A DNA stretch of 64,000 nt from Rhizobium sp. BT03 (GTDB lineage: Bacteria; Pseudomonadota; Alphaproteobacteria; Rhizobiales; Rhizobiaceae): positions 620,001 through 684,000 of the forward strand of contig NZ_CP125640.1 of the NCBI RefSeq assembly GCF_030053155.1, given 5' to 3'. Positions 39,104 through 48,655 of the stretch are shown here, piece after piece. Within the stretch, counting starts at the first letter, position 1, and every line of letters begins with the position of its first letter. The translations under genes and the position numbers were made by a program. The notes under the pieces are model-generated. The model saw nothing but the letters and a program-made list of their open reading frames with translations, did no database searches and was not told the origin of the DNA.

Positions 39104-39535
39104 ATGACCAATCCGGCCGCTTATGACGACAACAATATCTTCGCCAAGATCCTGCGCGGCGAAATTCCCTCGCACCGTATCTATGAAGACCAGCATACCG
39201 TCGCCTTCATGGATGTGATGCCGCAGGCGCCAGGCCATGTGCTGGTCGTTCCGAAGGCGGCGTCGCGTAATATCTTCGATGCCGATCCCGCCACCCTCAC
39301 CCATGCCATTACAGTCGTCCAGAAGGTCGCCAATGCGGTCAAGGACGTCTTCGACGCCGACGGCGTGTTCATCGCCCAGTTCAACGAACCGGCTGCCGGG
39401 CAAACGATCTTTCATCTGCATTTCCACGTCATCCCACGCTATGAGGGCGCGGCACTCAAGCCGCACTCCGGCAAGATGGAGGATGGCGCCGTGCTTGCGG
39501 CCAATGCCGAAAAGATCAGGGCGGCACTGGCGTAA
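39104..39535 (+). CDS. HIT-family protein (HinT-like)
   Basis: 143 residues, histidine-triad nucleotide hydrolase. The triad is visible as HLHFHVIP, with the N-terminal KILRGEIPSHRIYED. HinT proteins hydrolyse adenosine phosphoramidates. RBS GAGGAG precedes the ATG. A bidirectional terminator follows, shared with convergent clpA. Confidence 0.93.
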   Translation: MTNPAAYDDNNIFAKILRGEIPSHRIYEDQHTVAFMDVMPQAPGHVLVVPKAASRNIFDADPATLTHAITVVQKVANAVKDVFDADGVFIAQFNEPAAGQTIFHLHFHVIPRYEGAALKPHSGKMEDGAVLAANAEKIRAALA

Positions 39536-39567
39536 AGTCGACCCCAGTTTCACAAGGACTGAGAACG

Positions 39568-39595
39568 AAAAAGGCCGCGGATGACGCGGCCTTTT
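39568..39595. terminator. Bidirectional terminator between hinT-like and clpA
   Basis: AAAAAGGCCGCG and CGCGGCCTTTT flank a short loop, with A and T tracts on either side, serving both converging genes. Confidence 0.88.
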
Positions 39596-39614
39596 CCAAT
39601 TCAATGACGAAAGC

Positions 39615-42107
39615 TCACTTCTTGCGCGGGACCTTCGGAACCGTGCTTCCCTTCTTCGGGGCGTCGCGGACCTCGGGCTCGGCCTGCGGGACCGTCTTGG
39701 CGCGGGTCTTGGGCGCCGGCTTGGTCTTCAGCTCGCCATCGCTCTCGCCGTCGGCATCGGGATGGGCGACTTCGGCTTCCGGCTTCGGCTTGATCGGCGC
39801 CGTATCCGGAATGGCTTCCAGCACGATGCCGGGCTTGCCGTCTTCCTTCTGACCGACCGTGACGTTGACGACGCCGCCCTTCTTCAGCTTGCCGAAGAGG
39901 ATTTCGTTGGCAAGCGGCTTCTTGATCGTATCCTGGATCACGCGGGCAAGCGGGCGGGCGCCCATCTTTTCGTCGTAACCCTTTTCCGACAGCCAGGCGA
40001 TCGCATCCTCATGCAGGTCGAAGGTAACGTTCCTTTCGGAAAGCTGGGCCTCCAGCTGCATGATGAACTTCTGCACCACCTTGTGGATGACGGCCGTCGG
40101 CAGCGCCGCGAAGGGAATGATCGCGTCGAGGCGGTTGCGGAATTCCGGCGTGAACAGGCGGGTCAGCGCCTCCTCGTCCTCGCCGGTGCGCTTGGACGAG
40201 CCGAAGCCGATCGCCGCCTTGGCCATTTCGGACGCGCCCGCATTCGTCGTCATGATCAGGATGACGTTGCGGAAGTCGATCTTCTTGCCGTTATGGTCGG
40301 TCAGCGTGCCGTGGTCCATGACCTGCAGCAGGATATTGTAAATGTCAGGATGCGCCTTCTCGATTTCGTCGAGCAGGACCACGCAATGCGGGTGCTGGTC
40401 GACGCCATCGGTGAGAAGACCGCCCTGGTCGAAGCCGACATAGCCTGGAGGTGCGCCGAGCAGGCGCGACACCGTATGCCGCTCCATATATTCCGACATG
40501 TCGAAGCGCAGAAGCTCGACGCCGAGCGACGATGCCAGCTGCTTTGCCACCTCGGTCTTGCCCACACCGGTCGGACCGGAGAAGACATAGGCGCCGATCG
40601 GCTTGTTCGGCTCGCGAAGGCCGGCGCGCGCCAGCTTGATCGAGGTCGACAAGGCTTCGATGGCGATATCCTGGCCGTAGACGACCGAACGCAGTTCCTG
40701 CTCGAGATTGGCAAGCACCGCTTCGTCATCCTTGGAGACGGTCTTCGGCGGAATGCGCGCCATCGTGGCAACCGTCGCCTCGATCTCCTTTTCGGTGATC
40801 AGCTTGCGGCGCTTCGACGGCGGCAGCAGCATCTGGGCAGCACCCGTTTCGTCGATCACGTCGATCGCCTTATCCGGCAGCTTGCGGTCGGAGATGTAGC
40901 GGGCCGACAGTTCGACGGCCGATTTGATCGCGTCGTTCGAATAACGCAGGTGGTGATACTCTTCGAAATAGGGCTTCAGGCCCTTCATGATCTCGATTGC
41001 ATCGTCGATCGACGGCTCGCTGACGTCGATCTTCTGGAACCTGCGGACCAGCGCCCGGTCCTTTTCGAAGAACTGACGATATTCCTTGTAGGTGGTCGAA
41101 CCGATGCAGCGGATCGCACCCGACGACAGAGCCGGCTTCAAGAGGTTCGATGCATCCATCGCTCCGCCTGAGGTGGCGCCGGCACCGATCACCGTGTGGA
41201 TCTCGTCGATGAAGAGCACGGCGCCCGGATATTCTTCCAGTTCCTTGACGACCTGCTTCAGGCGCTCTTCGAAGTCGCCTCGGTAGCGCGTGCCGGCAAG
41301 CAGCGTGCCCATGTCGAGCGAGAAGATCGTCGCATCGGCCAGCGCTTCGGGAACCTTGCCCTCGACGATGCGCTTGGCAAGGCCTTCGGCGATCGCCGTC
41401 TTGCCGACGCCGGGATCACCGACATAGAGCGGATTGTTCTTCGAACGGCGGCACAGGATCTGGATGGTGCGGCTCACCTCGGCGTGACGGCCGATCAGCG
41501 GGTCGATCTTGCCGCCCTTGGCCTTCTCGTTGAGATTGACGCAATAGGCTTTCAGCGCATCCTGCTGTTTCTTGGGGCCGCCCTCTTCCTCGCCGCCGCG
41601 TGCCGTCGGCTTGCTGCTTTCCGCTTCCTCCTCGGCGCCGCGCGGGGGGCGCGCTTCCGAAGCGCCCGGGCGCTTGCCGATGCCGTGGGAGATATAGTTG
41701 ACGGCGTCGTAGCGGGTCATCTCCTGCTCCTGCAGGAAATAGGCGGCATGGCTTTCGCGCTCGGCGAAGATCGCGACGAGCACGTTGGCGCCGGTCACCT
41801 CTTCGCGGCCGGACGATTGCACATGGATGACGGCACGCTGGATGACACGCTGGAAGCCGGAGGTCGGCTTCGAATCCTCGTCATATCCGGTGATCAGATT
41901 GGAGAGTTCGTTATCGACATATTCGACGAGCGTCTTGCGCAGCGCGTCGAGGTCGACGTTGCAGGCGCCCATGACCGCGGCCGCATCGGCATCGTCGATC
42001 AGGGCGAGCAGCAGATGCTCGAGCGTCGCATATTCGTGATGCCGCTCGTTGGCAAAGGTCAGTGCCTGATGGAGCGCCTTCTCTAAACTAGGCGAAAATG
42101 TTGGCAC
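39615..42107 (-). CDS. clpA: ATP-dependent Clp protease ATP-binding subunit ClpA
   Basis: 830 residues from GTG 42107. Two AAA+ modules are visible: Walker A GDPGVGKTA (D1) and GPTGVGKTE (D2), with an N-terminal ClpN double repeat (LEKALHQALTFANERHHEYA). It unfolds substrates for ClpP. The C-terminal tail (after about residue 755) is a Lys/Pro/Ala-rich extension absent from E. coli ClpA. The clpS adaptor gene lies just upstream on the same strand. Confidence 0.96.
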   Translation of the reverse strand: MPTFSPSLEKALHQALTFANERHHEYATLEHLLLALIDDADAAAVMGACNVDLDALRKTLVEYVDNELSNLITGYDEDSKPTSGFQRVIQRAVIHVQSSGREEVTGANVLVAIFAERESHAAYFLQEQEMTRYDAVNYISHGIGKRPGASEARPPRGAEEEAESSKPTARGGEEEGGPKKQQDALKAYCVNLNEKAKGGKIDPLIGRHAEVSRTIQILCRRSKNNPLYVGDPGVGKTAIAEGLAKRIVEGKVPEALADATIFSLDMGTLLAGTRYRGDFEERLKQVVKELEEYPGAVLFIDEIHTVIGAGATSGGAMDASNLLKPALSSGAIRCIGSTTYKEYRQFFEKDRALVRRFQKIDVSEPSIDDAIEIMKGLKPYFEEYHHLRYSNDAIKSAVELSARYISDRKLPDKAIDVIDETGAAQMLLPPSKRRKLITEKEIEATVATMARIPPKTVSKDDEAVLANLEQELRSVVYGQDIAIEALSTSIKLARAGLREPNKPIGAYVFSGPTGVGKTEVAKQLASSLGVELLRFDMSEYMERHTVSRLLGAPPGYVGFDQGGLLTDGVDQHPHCVVLLDEIEKAHPDIYNILLQVMDHGTLTDHNGKKIDFRNVILIMTTNAGASEMAKAAIGFGSSKRTGEDEEALTRLFTPEFRNRLDAIIPFAALPTAVIHKVVQKFIMQLEAQLSERNVTFDLHEDAIAWLSEKGYDEKMGARPLARVIQDTIKKPLANEILFGKLKKGGVVNVTVGQKEDGKPGIVLEAIPDTAPIKPKPEAEVAHPDADGESDGELKTKPAPKTRAKTVPQAEPEVRDAPKKGSTVPKVPRKK

Positions 42108-42117
42108 GTTCAGATCC

Positions 42118-42474
42118 TCACTTCTTTTCCATGACGCATTGCAGCGGATGCTGGTGCTGCCGGGCGAAGTCCATCACCTGGCTGACCTTCGTTTCCGCCA
42201 CCTCGTATGTGAATATTCCGCATTCGCCGACGCCGTGGTTATGGACATGGAGCATGATGCGGGTGGCACTTTCACGATCCTTTTGAAAAAAACGCTCCAG
42301 AATATGGATGACGAATTCCATGGGCGTGTAGTCGTCATTCAAAAGCAGCACGCGGTAGAGATTGGGCTTTTTGGTCTTCGGCTTGGTGCGTGTGATGACC
42401 GAGGTTCGATTTCCGTTCTCCCCGTTCCTATCGCTGTCGTTCTGCATCCGGATCGGCTTTGCGATCATTGTCAT
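42118..42474 (-). CDS. clpS: ClpS adaptor protein
   Basis: 118 residues. The N-degron-binding adaptor that delivers N-end-rule substrates to ClpAP. The core [20 protein letters not shown] and the [21 protein letters not shown] segment are diagnostic. A second in-frame ATG two codons on is also possible. It ends 11 bp upstream of clpA, forming a clpS-clpA operon. Confidence 0.96.
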   Translation of the reverse strand: MTMIAKPIRMQNDSDRNGENGNRTSVITRTKPKTKKPNLYRVLLLNDDYTPMEFVIHILERFFQKDRESATRIMLHVHNHGVGECGIFTYEVAETKVSQVMDFARQHQHPLQCVMEKK

Positions 42475-42670
42475 TCATTCCTCAAGCAATCCGGCGGAGC
42501 ATGGGAGGGTGCTTTTCCCGCCGAATATCTGAAACACTAACTTAGTTCATAATAGGCCGATTTTAAGCCCCCTGTCAGTCACTGCAATCAAGAAATGGCC
42601 GGCATGCACGGGAAAGACCAAAAAAGTCCCCGGCCGAATACCATGGAGGCGTTGCAGCGAAAGTAGAAAC

Positions 42671-42701
42671 AAAAAGACCGGCCACAGATGCGTAGCCGGT
42701 C
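42671..42701 (-). terminator. Terminator of the phasin gene
   Basis: Stem GACCGGC/GCCGGTC around a 12-nt loop, with a run of T on the minus strand, 45 bp after the phasin stop. Confidence 0.82.
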
Positions 42702-42745
42702 CTTGAATTTCAATATGTAGCGCAGGTTGCGCCGTTGCAATCAAT

Positions 42746-43117
42746 TCATGCAGCGGCGGGTGTGGAAGGCTGCGCCTGCCTGGGGGTTTTGGCGACGGCA
42801 GCGGCGATCGGCGCTTCATAGGGCTTGTAGGCGGATTTGGCGAGATCGGCATACATCTCGCCGAGCTTCGTCGTCTCGGAAACGAGACCTTCGAAATAGG
42901 ACTTGACGTAATTGGTCTGAAGTTCGAAAGCGGCCTCGAAGCTCTTGGCACCGGCCAGCGTTTCGAAATGCGTCACCGCGTCCTGAAAGGATTTCTTCGA
43001 ATAGTCAGCGGCTTCGGCGGCGATCGCCTGGAAGCCCTTGGTCGTATCGGAATAGGTTCTCAGCGCCGTGTCGACGGCTTCCTTGCTCTTCCTGTTTGCA
43101 TCGTCAAAGTTGAACAT
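42746..43117 (-). CDS. Phasin-family protein
   Basis: 123 residues. Predicted almost all-helical (RKSKEAVDTALRTYSDTTKG, then ETLAGAKSFEAAFELQTNYV), the pattern of the Phasin family that coats polyhydroxyalkanoate granules. ATG 43117 is preferred because GGAGG lies upstream; the longer open frame is non-coding. A 12-bp inverted repeat lies upstream. Confidence 0.85.
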   Translation of the reverse strand: MFNFDDANRKSKEAVDTALRTYSDTTKGFQAIAAEAADYSKKSFQDAVTHFETLAGAKSFEAAFELQTNYVKSYFEGLVSETTKLGEMYADLAKSAYKPYEAPIAAAVAKTPRQAQPSTPAAA

Positions 43118-43157
43118 GACCGTCCTCCGTTGGGCTGTGGGATGGCGGCAGGGTAGC

Positions 43158-43195
43158 TGCAACGCACAAATAGTCAAGTAGTCTTGTGCGATGCA
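43158..43195. promoter_or_regulatory. Inverted repeat upstream of the phasin gene
   Basis: TGCAACGCACAA (43158-43169) and TTGTGCGATGCA (43184-43195) match at 11 of 12 positions as an inverted repeat with a 14-nt spacer. Its place just upstream of the phasin start suggests a regulator site (for example a PHA-responsive repressor), but this is unproven. Confidence 0.45.
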
Positions 43196-43335
43196 AAACA
43201 TCCATGAGTTGTGCAGAAATAATAAAACAAAGGATGCGCGCCGGGGCACGTACGTCTTTAACTGATTTTGCTAATATATATCAGATCAGCGCAACCGGAA
43301 GCTTTAAATAAATTTTCGGCCCGAGCCCAGAAAAC

Positions 43336-43368
43336 AAAAAAAGACCGAACGGATCGCGCCGTTCGGTC
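43336..43368 (-). terminator. Terminator of the DUF3126 gene
   Basis: Perfect stem GACCGAACG/CGTTCGGTC (43343-43351, 43360-43368) followed by a T-run on the minus strand. Confidence 0.9.
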
Positions 43369-43390
43369 CTTTGAAAGCGTTCGAGCGCGA

Positions 43391-43594
43391 TCAGAGATCG
43401 ACGTCGAGGATCGCCATCGAAAAGTTGTAGGAGCGGTCGCCGTCCTCGTCATCGATGTAGACAACGCCCAGAAATTCTTCGCCGAGATAGACTTCCGCAG
43501 AATCATTCTTGCGCGGACGCGCCTTGACGACGATCTGCGGGTTGAGCATGCGTTTGAAATAGGCGTCGAGCTTCTTGATTTCTTCTGGCTTCAC
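43391..43594 (-). CDS. DUF3126-family small protein
   Basis: 67 residues, starting at a GTG with GGAGA 7 bp upstream; the reading frame extends further but family members begin at KPEEIKKLDAYF. The core NDSAEVYLGEEFLGVVYIDD and ending DVDL are strongly conserved in alphaproteobacteria. Function unknown. Followed by a strong terminator and lying between phasin and cysE. Confidence 0.85.
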   Translation of the reverse strand: MKPEEIKKLDAYFKRMLNPQIVVKARPRKNDSAEVYLGEEFLGVVYIDDEDGDRSYNFSMAILDVDL

Positions 43595-43736
43595 TCTGTC
43601 ATCTCCGTAAACGGTCTTGATTGGCCGCTTCTTGCACAGGAAAAGCAGCGGTGTAAAGGCAAGGTTGCCACTTGGCAATTTCCGTCCCCACCTGGGGCCT
43701 GCCGACTTTTCCCAATCCTTTTTTTCCGGCAGCCGA

Positions 43737-44570
43737 TCAGATATCGGCGCCGATCACCTGGTCCATGTTGCGCGACGGCTCGGAACAACCGGCTTCGCCG
43801 ACGACCTTGGCCGGCACGCCGGCGACGGTCTTCTTCGGCGGCACCGCCTTCAGGACGACGGAGCCGGCTGCGATGCGTGAGCAGTAACCGATCTCGATAT
43901 TGCCGAGGATCTTTGCGCCGGCGCCGATCATGACGCCGCTGCCGATCTTCGGATGGCGGTCGGCGCCCTCTTTGCCGGTTCCGCCGAGTGTCACGTTATG
44001 CAGGATCGAGACATTGTCGCCGATCACAGCCGTCTCACCGACGACGAGGCCGGTGGCGTGATCGAGGAAGATTCCCTTGCCGATACGGGCGGCCGGATTG
44101 ATATCGGTCTGGAAGACGCTGGAGGAGCGGCTTTGCAGGTAGAGCGCAAAATCTCGCCGGCCGCGGTTGAGCAGCCAATGGGCGAGACGATGCGTCTGCA
44201 GCGCATGGAAGCCCTTGAAATAGAGCACGGCCTCCATAAAGCGCAGGCAGGCGGGATCGCGGTCGTAGATGGCCTGGATATCGACGCGCAGAATGGAGCT
44301 CCATTCCGGCCAATCGGAGAGCATTTCCTCGAAGGTCTGGCGAAGCAGGTTCGCCTGCATGTCGGGGTGATCGAGACGTTCGCAGATGCGGTGGATGACG
44401 CATTCCTCGAGCGAATGGTAGTTGATCACCGTCGAGTAGAGGAAGGCGGCGAGAACCGGATCCCGTTCGGCGGCGAGCCGGGCTTCCTCGCGCAGGCTGT
44501 CCCAGATGGGATCCATCACCTTCAGCGGATGGCCTGTCTCAAAAGCACGAATGTCAGTCTTGGCGACCAT
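43737..44570 (-). CDS. cysE: Serine O-acetyltransferase
   Basis: 277 residues. It has a helical N-terminal domain and a left-handed beta-helix; motifs are FLDHATGLVVGETAVIGDN (catalytic His/Asp region) and ILHNVTLGGTGKEGADRHPK. It makes O-acetylserine for cysteine synthesis. ATG 44570 (MVAKTDIRA) is chosen from homology; the upstream open frame is not conserved in character. Confidence 0.93.
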   Translation of the reverse strand: MVAKTDIRAFETGHPLKVMDPIWDSLREEARLAAERDPVLAAFLYSTVINYHSLEECVIHRICERLDHPDMQANLLRQTFEEMLSDWPEWSSILRVDIQAIYDRDPACLRFMEAVLYFKGFHALQTHRLAHWLLNRGRRDFALYLQSRSSSVFQTDINPAARIGKGIFLDHATGLVVGETAVIGDNVSILHNVTLGGTGKEGADRHPKIGSGVMIGAGAKILGNIEIGYCSRIAAGSVVLKAVPPKKTVAGVPAKVVGEAGCSEPSRNMDQVIGADI

Positions 44571-44710
44571 CGCCGCTCTCCTCGTTGCCAACGGGAATGC
44601 CGTTTTCGGAATGCCAATATATAGTGGAAAACGCCAATAACATAAATGGGTGCCGTCGCCATGGTTTTTTAGCATGAGGTTTCGGCATCACGATGATGTC
44701 ATCCGCGACA

Positions 44711-45496
44711 TCACCCCCTGGCGACTTTCGCGTAGAATGCCAGCACCGCCTGCTTGAAAACCCTGTCGCCGACGGCGAGCATGTGATCGCGGCCCGGAAT
44801 ATCGAGCGCTTCGGCATCGGGCATCAGGCCCGCCAAATCCTGCGGCGAGCCGGCGATATCGTCTTTCGTGCCGACACCGATCAGTGCCGGCATGTCGAGC
44901 TTTGCCATATCCGCGCGGGCGACGAGATCGCGCGAGCCGCGAATGCAGAGCGCAAGGGCGACGCGATCGCTCTTCGTCTGCTCGGCGAAGGCCCGGAACA
45001 TCCGGCCGCGCTCATGCGTGACATCCTCGAGCGAAGGAGCAAGCAGCGCATCGGCGATCGGGTCCCAGTCGCCGACGCCGTCCGTCATGCCGATACCGAG
45101 GCCGCCGAGCACCAGCGAACGAACGCGATGCGGATTGGCAAGGGCGGCAAAGACCGAAATGCGCGCGCCCATCGAATAGCCCATGACATTGGCTTCCGGA
45201 ATGCCGAGATGGTCGAGAAGAGCGATCGCATCGCCGGCCATCACCCACGGACGGTAGGCCTCAGTGTCGTGCGGCTTGTCGCTTGCGCCATGGCCGCGAT
45301 TGTCGATGGCGATCACCCGGTAGCCGGCATCCCCCAGCGTCTTCAGCCAGCCCGGATGCACCCAGTTGACGTTTGCGGTCGAGGCAAAACCGTGGATCAA
45401 CAGGACGGGCACGCCGGCCGGATCGCCCTCATCGAAGAAGGAAAGCTGCAATCCGTCATGGGTGAAGCTTGAAAATGCAGGCGTGTTCAGGTTCAT
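44711..45496 (-). CDS. Alpha/beta-fold hydrolase
   Basis: 261 residues. The nucleophile elbow is GYSMGARI, the oxyanion region VLLIHGFASTANVNW, and the C-terminal GRDHMLAVGD supplies the catalytic His. Substrate unknown; typical broad esterase/lactonase-like family of rhizobia. Transcribed alone, divergent from the zinc-finger protein gene. Confidence 0.85.
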   Translation of the reverse strand: MNLNTPAFSSFTHDGLQLSFFDEGDPAGVPVLLIHGFASTANVNWVHPGWLKTLGDAGYRVIAIDNRGHGASDKPHDTEAYRPWVMAGDAIALLDHLGIPEANVMGYSMGARISVFAALANPHRVRSLVLGGLGIGMTDGVGDWDPIADALLAPSLEDVTHERGRMFRAFAEQTKSDRVALALCIRGSRDLVARADMAKLDMPALIGVGTKDDIAGSPQDLAGLMPDAEALDIPGRDHMLAVGDRVFKQAVLAFYAKVARG

Positions 45497-45651
45497 CGGG
45501 TCTTCCTTTTGGCGCGACCATAGTCGAGCCGCCTCTCAGCGTGAAGCCAAAACTGTGGCTAAAAACAGTACCCATCGCGGCGCTTTGGCTCTACACATTT
45601 GCGGAGAAGGCTTATAAGGTCCGCGCAGATTTCAAGCATTCGGAGAACGAC

Positions 45652-45897
45652 ATGGCCGGCCACAACATTCCCCACTTCCAGAACGATGGCGGTCACCGGG
45701 TTATCGAAGTCGGCGTCAAGGAATTCATGTGCACCGGCGCTTCGGCTCCCTTCGATCATCCGCATATCTTCATCGACATGGGCGACGACAACGAGAAGGT
45801 CTGTTCGTACTGCTCGACGCTCTATCGGTTCAATTCGGCGCTGAAGCCCAGCCAGACCAACCCGGCCGGCTGCGTTTTCCACGTGAAGGCGGCCTAA
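45652..45897 (+). CDS. CHCC zinc-finger protein (NDUFS6-like)
   Basis: 81 residues. It has the zf-CHCC pattern (FMCTG, PHIFIDMG, VCSYCSTLY), as in mitochondrial complex I subunit NDUFS6 and its alphaproteobacterial homologues. ATG 45652 is preceded by GGAGAA. Likely a complex I accessory or assembly factor. It lies 27 bp before the FAD monooxygenase gene. Confidence 0.85.
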   Translation: MAGHNIPHFQNDGGHRVIEVGVKEFMCTGASAPFDHPHIFIDMGDDNEKVCSYCSTLYRFNSALKPSQTNPAGCVFHVKAA

Positions 45898-45924
45898 CCC
45901 GCCAAGATCCGGATCGGACTGACA

Positions 45925-47079
45925 ATGCCGGTCGAACATGCCGCCATCATCGGCGCGGGGATATCGGGGCTGACCGCTGCGCTTTCGCTTTCGCGCCGGG
46001 GCATCAGCTCCGACATCTTCGAACAGGCGGGCGAACTCACCGATGTCGGCGCCGGCTTGCAGGTTTCGCCCAACGCCTCCCGCATCCTTGCCGAGCTCGG
46101 CATCCTTGAGGGGCTGTCGAAGGTCTGGCTCGAACCGGAGACGATCCGGCTGATCTCGGGCAGTTCGCTGCGCCAGCTGGCGGCGGTACCCGCAGGCACA
46201 TTCGCGCGGCAGCGCTGGGGCGCTCCGTATGGGGTTCTGCACCGCACGACGTTGCAGAAAGCGCTTCTGGCGGCGGTCGAGGCCGATCCGCTCTGCCGGC
46301 TTCACCTCGGTATCAGGATGGAATCGGCGCTGCCGGATTTCGAGCGAGCGCCTGATGTCGTCATCGGCGCCGACGGCGTCTGGTCGAAGCTGCGGCAATT
46401 GGTTCCGGGTGGCCCCTCCCCGCGCTTTTCCGGCAATATCGCCTACCGCTTCACCATTGCCGCGGATGAAGCGCCCGGTTTCCTCGACCGGGTCAGCGTT
46501 TGCGCTTTCCTCGGCGGGTCGGCGCATCTCGTCTGTTATCCGCTGCGGGAGACCGGCAGCTTCAACATGGTGGCGATCACCGCCGGCAATATCGCGCCGC
46601 AGACCTGGCAAAGCGAACCGACGGCCGAGCAGCGCGCAGAGCTCAGGAAGCGCTTTTCCGGCTGGAACGCGGCGATCGTCTCACTCTTCGAAGGACACCG
46701 GAAGCTGACATTCTGGCCGCTGTTCGAAACCACATCAGGTGCGTGGCAGGACGGCCGCAAGACGGTGCTGATCGGCGACGCCGCGCATGCGATGATGCCG
46801 TTTGCCGCCCAAGGCGCGGCCATGGCAATCGAAGACGCCTACGAGCTTGCCGCCTTTCTTTCCAATCGTCCGGTGACGGAAGCGCTGGTGCTCTTCGAAA
46901 GACATCGCGCGCCACGCATCGCGAAACTTCGTCAGCGCGGCGCCTTCAACCGGTTCGCCTATCATGCGAAGGGGCCGATCCGGATCGGCCGCGATCTCGT
47001 GCTTGGCCTCAAGCCGCCGCAAAGCCTGGCCGCCGATCTCGACTGGATTTACGGCTATCAGGCCGTGCGCCTGCCGTAA
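45925..47079 (+). CDS. FAD-dependent monooxygenase (salicylate hydroxylase-like)
   Basis: 384 residues. It has the GAGISGLTAALSLSRRG nucleotide-binding fold, a DG motif region (VVIGADGVWSKLRQ), and the second FAD motif IGDAAHAMMPFAAQGAAMAI. These mark a flavin hydroxylase of the salicylate/3-hydroxybenzoate hydroxylase group. Substrate unknown; in the ubiquinone route related enzymes act as well. It follows the zinc-finger gene, possibly in one operon. Confidence 0.85.
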   Translation: MPVEHAAIIGAGISGLTAALSLSRRGISSDIFEQAGELTDVGAGLQVSPNASRILAELGILEGLSKVWLEPETIRLISGSSLRQLAAVPAGTFARQRWGAPYGVLHRTTLQKALLAAVEADPLCRLHLGIRMESALPDFERAPDVVIGADGVWSKLRQLVPGGPSPRFSGNIAYRFTIAADEAPGFLDRVSVCAFLGGSAHLVCYPLRETGSFNMVAITAGNIAPQTWQSEPTAEQRAELRKRFSGWNAAIVSLFEGHRKLTFWPLFETTSGAWQDGRKTVLIGDAAHAMMPFAAQGAAMAIEDAYELAAFLSNRPVTEALVLFERHRAPRIAKLRQRGAFNRFAYHAKGPIRIGRDLVLGLKPPQSLAADLDWIYGYQAVRLP

Positions 47080-47105
47080 AACGCGGCAGGCGGCTCTCAT
47101 TCCTG

Positions 47106-48296
47106 TCAGACCGCGCTTGCGGCCGCAAAACCGCGTTCGATATCGGCCTTGAGGTCAACCACATCCTCGATGCCGATCTGCAGGCGGATGACCGCACCGT
47201 CGGTCGGGGCCTTGGCGACCTTGCGATCGGCGAGATAGGCGTGCAAGGCGAGGCTTTCAAAGCCGCCCCAGGAATAGCCGAGACCGAAAATCCTGAGCGC
47301 GTCGAGAAAGGCATGCGCCTTTGCCCTGGATTTTTCGGGACTATCGGCGGCAAGCACGAAGGAAAAGATGCCGCTGGCGCCCTTGAAATCGCGCTTCCAT
47401 AGATGGTGAGAGGGGAAACTCGGCAAGGCCGGGTGCAGCACGCGGGCGACATACTCCCTGCCCTCAAGCCATTGCGCGATATCGAGCGCGCTTTCATAAT
47501 GCCGCTCGAGGCGGAGCCCCATGGTGCGCAATCCGCGCAGGATCTGATAGGCATCGTCGGGTGCGCCGCAGATGCCGAGCACGCCGTTCGCTTCCTTCAG
47601 CCGCTCCCAGTGCTCGGCATTGGCCGACACCGTTCCGAGCAAAATATCGGAATGGCCGGACGGATATTTCGTCGATGCGTGGATCGAAATGTCGACGCCG
47701 TGATCGAGCGGCCTGAAATAGAGCGGCGTCGCCCAGGTATTGTCCATCATGACGACGGCGCCATGGCGGTGCGCCACCGCCGAGATCGCCGGGATATCCT
47801 GCATTTCGAAGGTGTTGGAGCCGGGAGCCTCGGTGTGAACGAGCTTGGTGTTGGGCCGGAACAGCGCCTCGATGCCGGCGCCGATGGACGGGTCGAAATA
47901 TTCGACCTCGACACCAAGACGCTTCAACATCGTGTCGCAGAAATGGCGCGTCGGACCATAGACCGAATCGACGACGAGCGCATGATCGCCGGCGGCGACG
48001 AAACCCAGGAACGGAATGGTGACGGCCGCAAGGCCCGAGGGAACGAGGATCGTGCCGGCCGAGCCTTCAAGTGCGTCGATCGCCTCGCAGAGCGCATCCG
48101 TCGTCGGCGTGCCGCGCGTTCCATAGGTGTATTTCTGCGCCCGCGTCTCCATCGTCCGCGCATTCGGAAACAGCACCGTCGAGGCATGCACGACCGGCGG
48201 ATTGACGAAGCCGTGATAGTCGAACGGGTCGTTGCCGATATGGGTCAGGCGGGTGTTGATGCCGGCGTTCTGCAGCAAGCTGTCTTTGTCTTTCAT
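47106..48296 (-). CDS. metC: Cystathionine beta-lyase
   Basis: 396 residues, PLP-dependent gamma family. The PLP lysine is in SIHASTKYPSGHSDILLG. Segments YTYGTRGTPTTDALCEAI and DNTWATPLYFRPLDHGVD are typical. It converts cystathionine to homocysteine for methionine synthesis. It diverges from the aap operon across a 360-bp region. Confidence 0.92.
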   Translation of the reverse strand: MKDKDSLLQNAGINTRLTHIGNDPFDYHGFVNPPVVHASTVLFPNARTMETRAQKYTYGTRGTPTTDALCEAIDALEGSAGTILVPSGLAAVTIPFLGFVAAGDHALVVDSVYGPTRHFCDTMLKRLGVEVEYFDPSIGAGIEALFRPNTKLVHTEAPGSNTFEMQDIPAISAVAHRHGAVVMMDNTWATPLYFRPLDHGVDISIHASTKYPSGHSDILLGTVSANAEHWERLKEANGVLGICGAPDDAYQILRGLRTMGLRLERHYESALDIAQWLEGREYVARVLHPALPSFPSHHLWKRDFKGASGIFSFVLAADSPEKSRAKAHAFLDALRIFGLGYSWGGFESLALHAYLADRKVAKAPTDGAVIRLQIGIEDVVDLKADIERGFAAASAV

Positions 48297-48655
48297 GTCG
48301 GAAATAGCCTATGACGAGGGGCACGAAACCAGACTTTTGGACGCCCCGCGGTTTGTGGTCAACCCCTTGACGATTGCTTGCGGGTAAGGCTGGGGAATGA
48401 TGAAATTTCCGAATTTCGCGTTATTTTTCCGCAACTGGACGCCTATTTCATAGCCAACCGCCCTCGAATGCGGCGCAATCTGTCAAAATTCTGAATTTTG
48501 CCGCAATTATTGATGGCGACACTTGACCATGGTGACATTTGCGACTGTGATAGGGCACTCGCGCCGGGAGGGTGTCGAGACGATGGGGGCGGCTGGATTT
48601 TTCCGCCGGACTCCCCACAACAAAATATAAGCCAATGGAAAAGGTTGGGAAAAAA
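48297..48655 (+). promoter_or_regulatory. metC-aapJ intergenic region with promoter and palindromes
   Basis: 359 bp without genes. A sigma70-like promoter reads TTGACC (48523-48528), a 17-bp spacer, TGTGAT (48546-48551). Upstream are two AT-rich palindromes, CAAAATTC-t-GAATTTTG (48484-48500) and GAAATT-tccg-AATTTC (48402-48417), possible regulator sites. The aap operon is known to be nitrogen-regulated in R. leguminosarum; a clear sigma54 element was not found. Confidence 0.5.
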
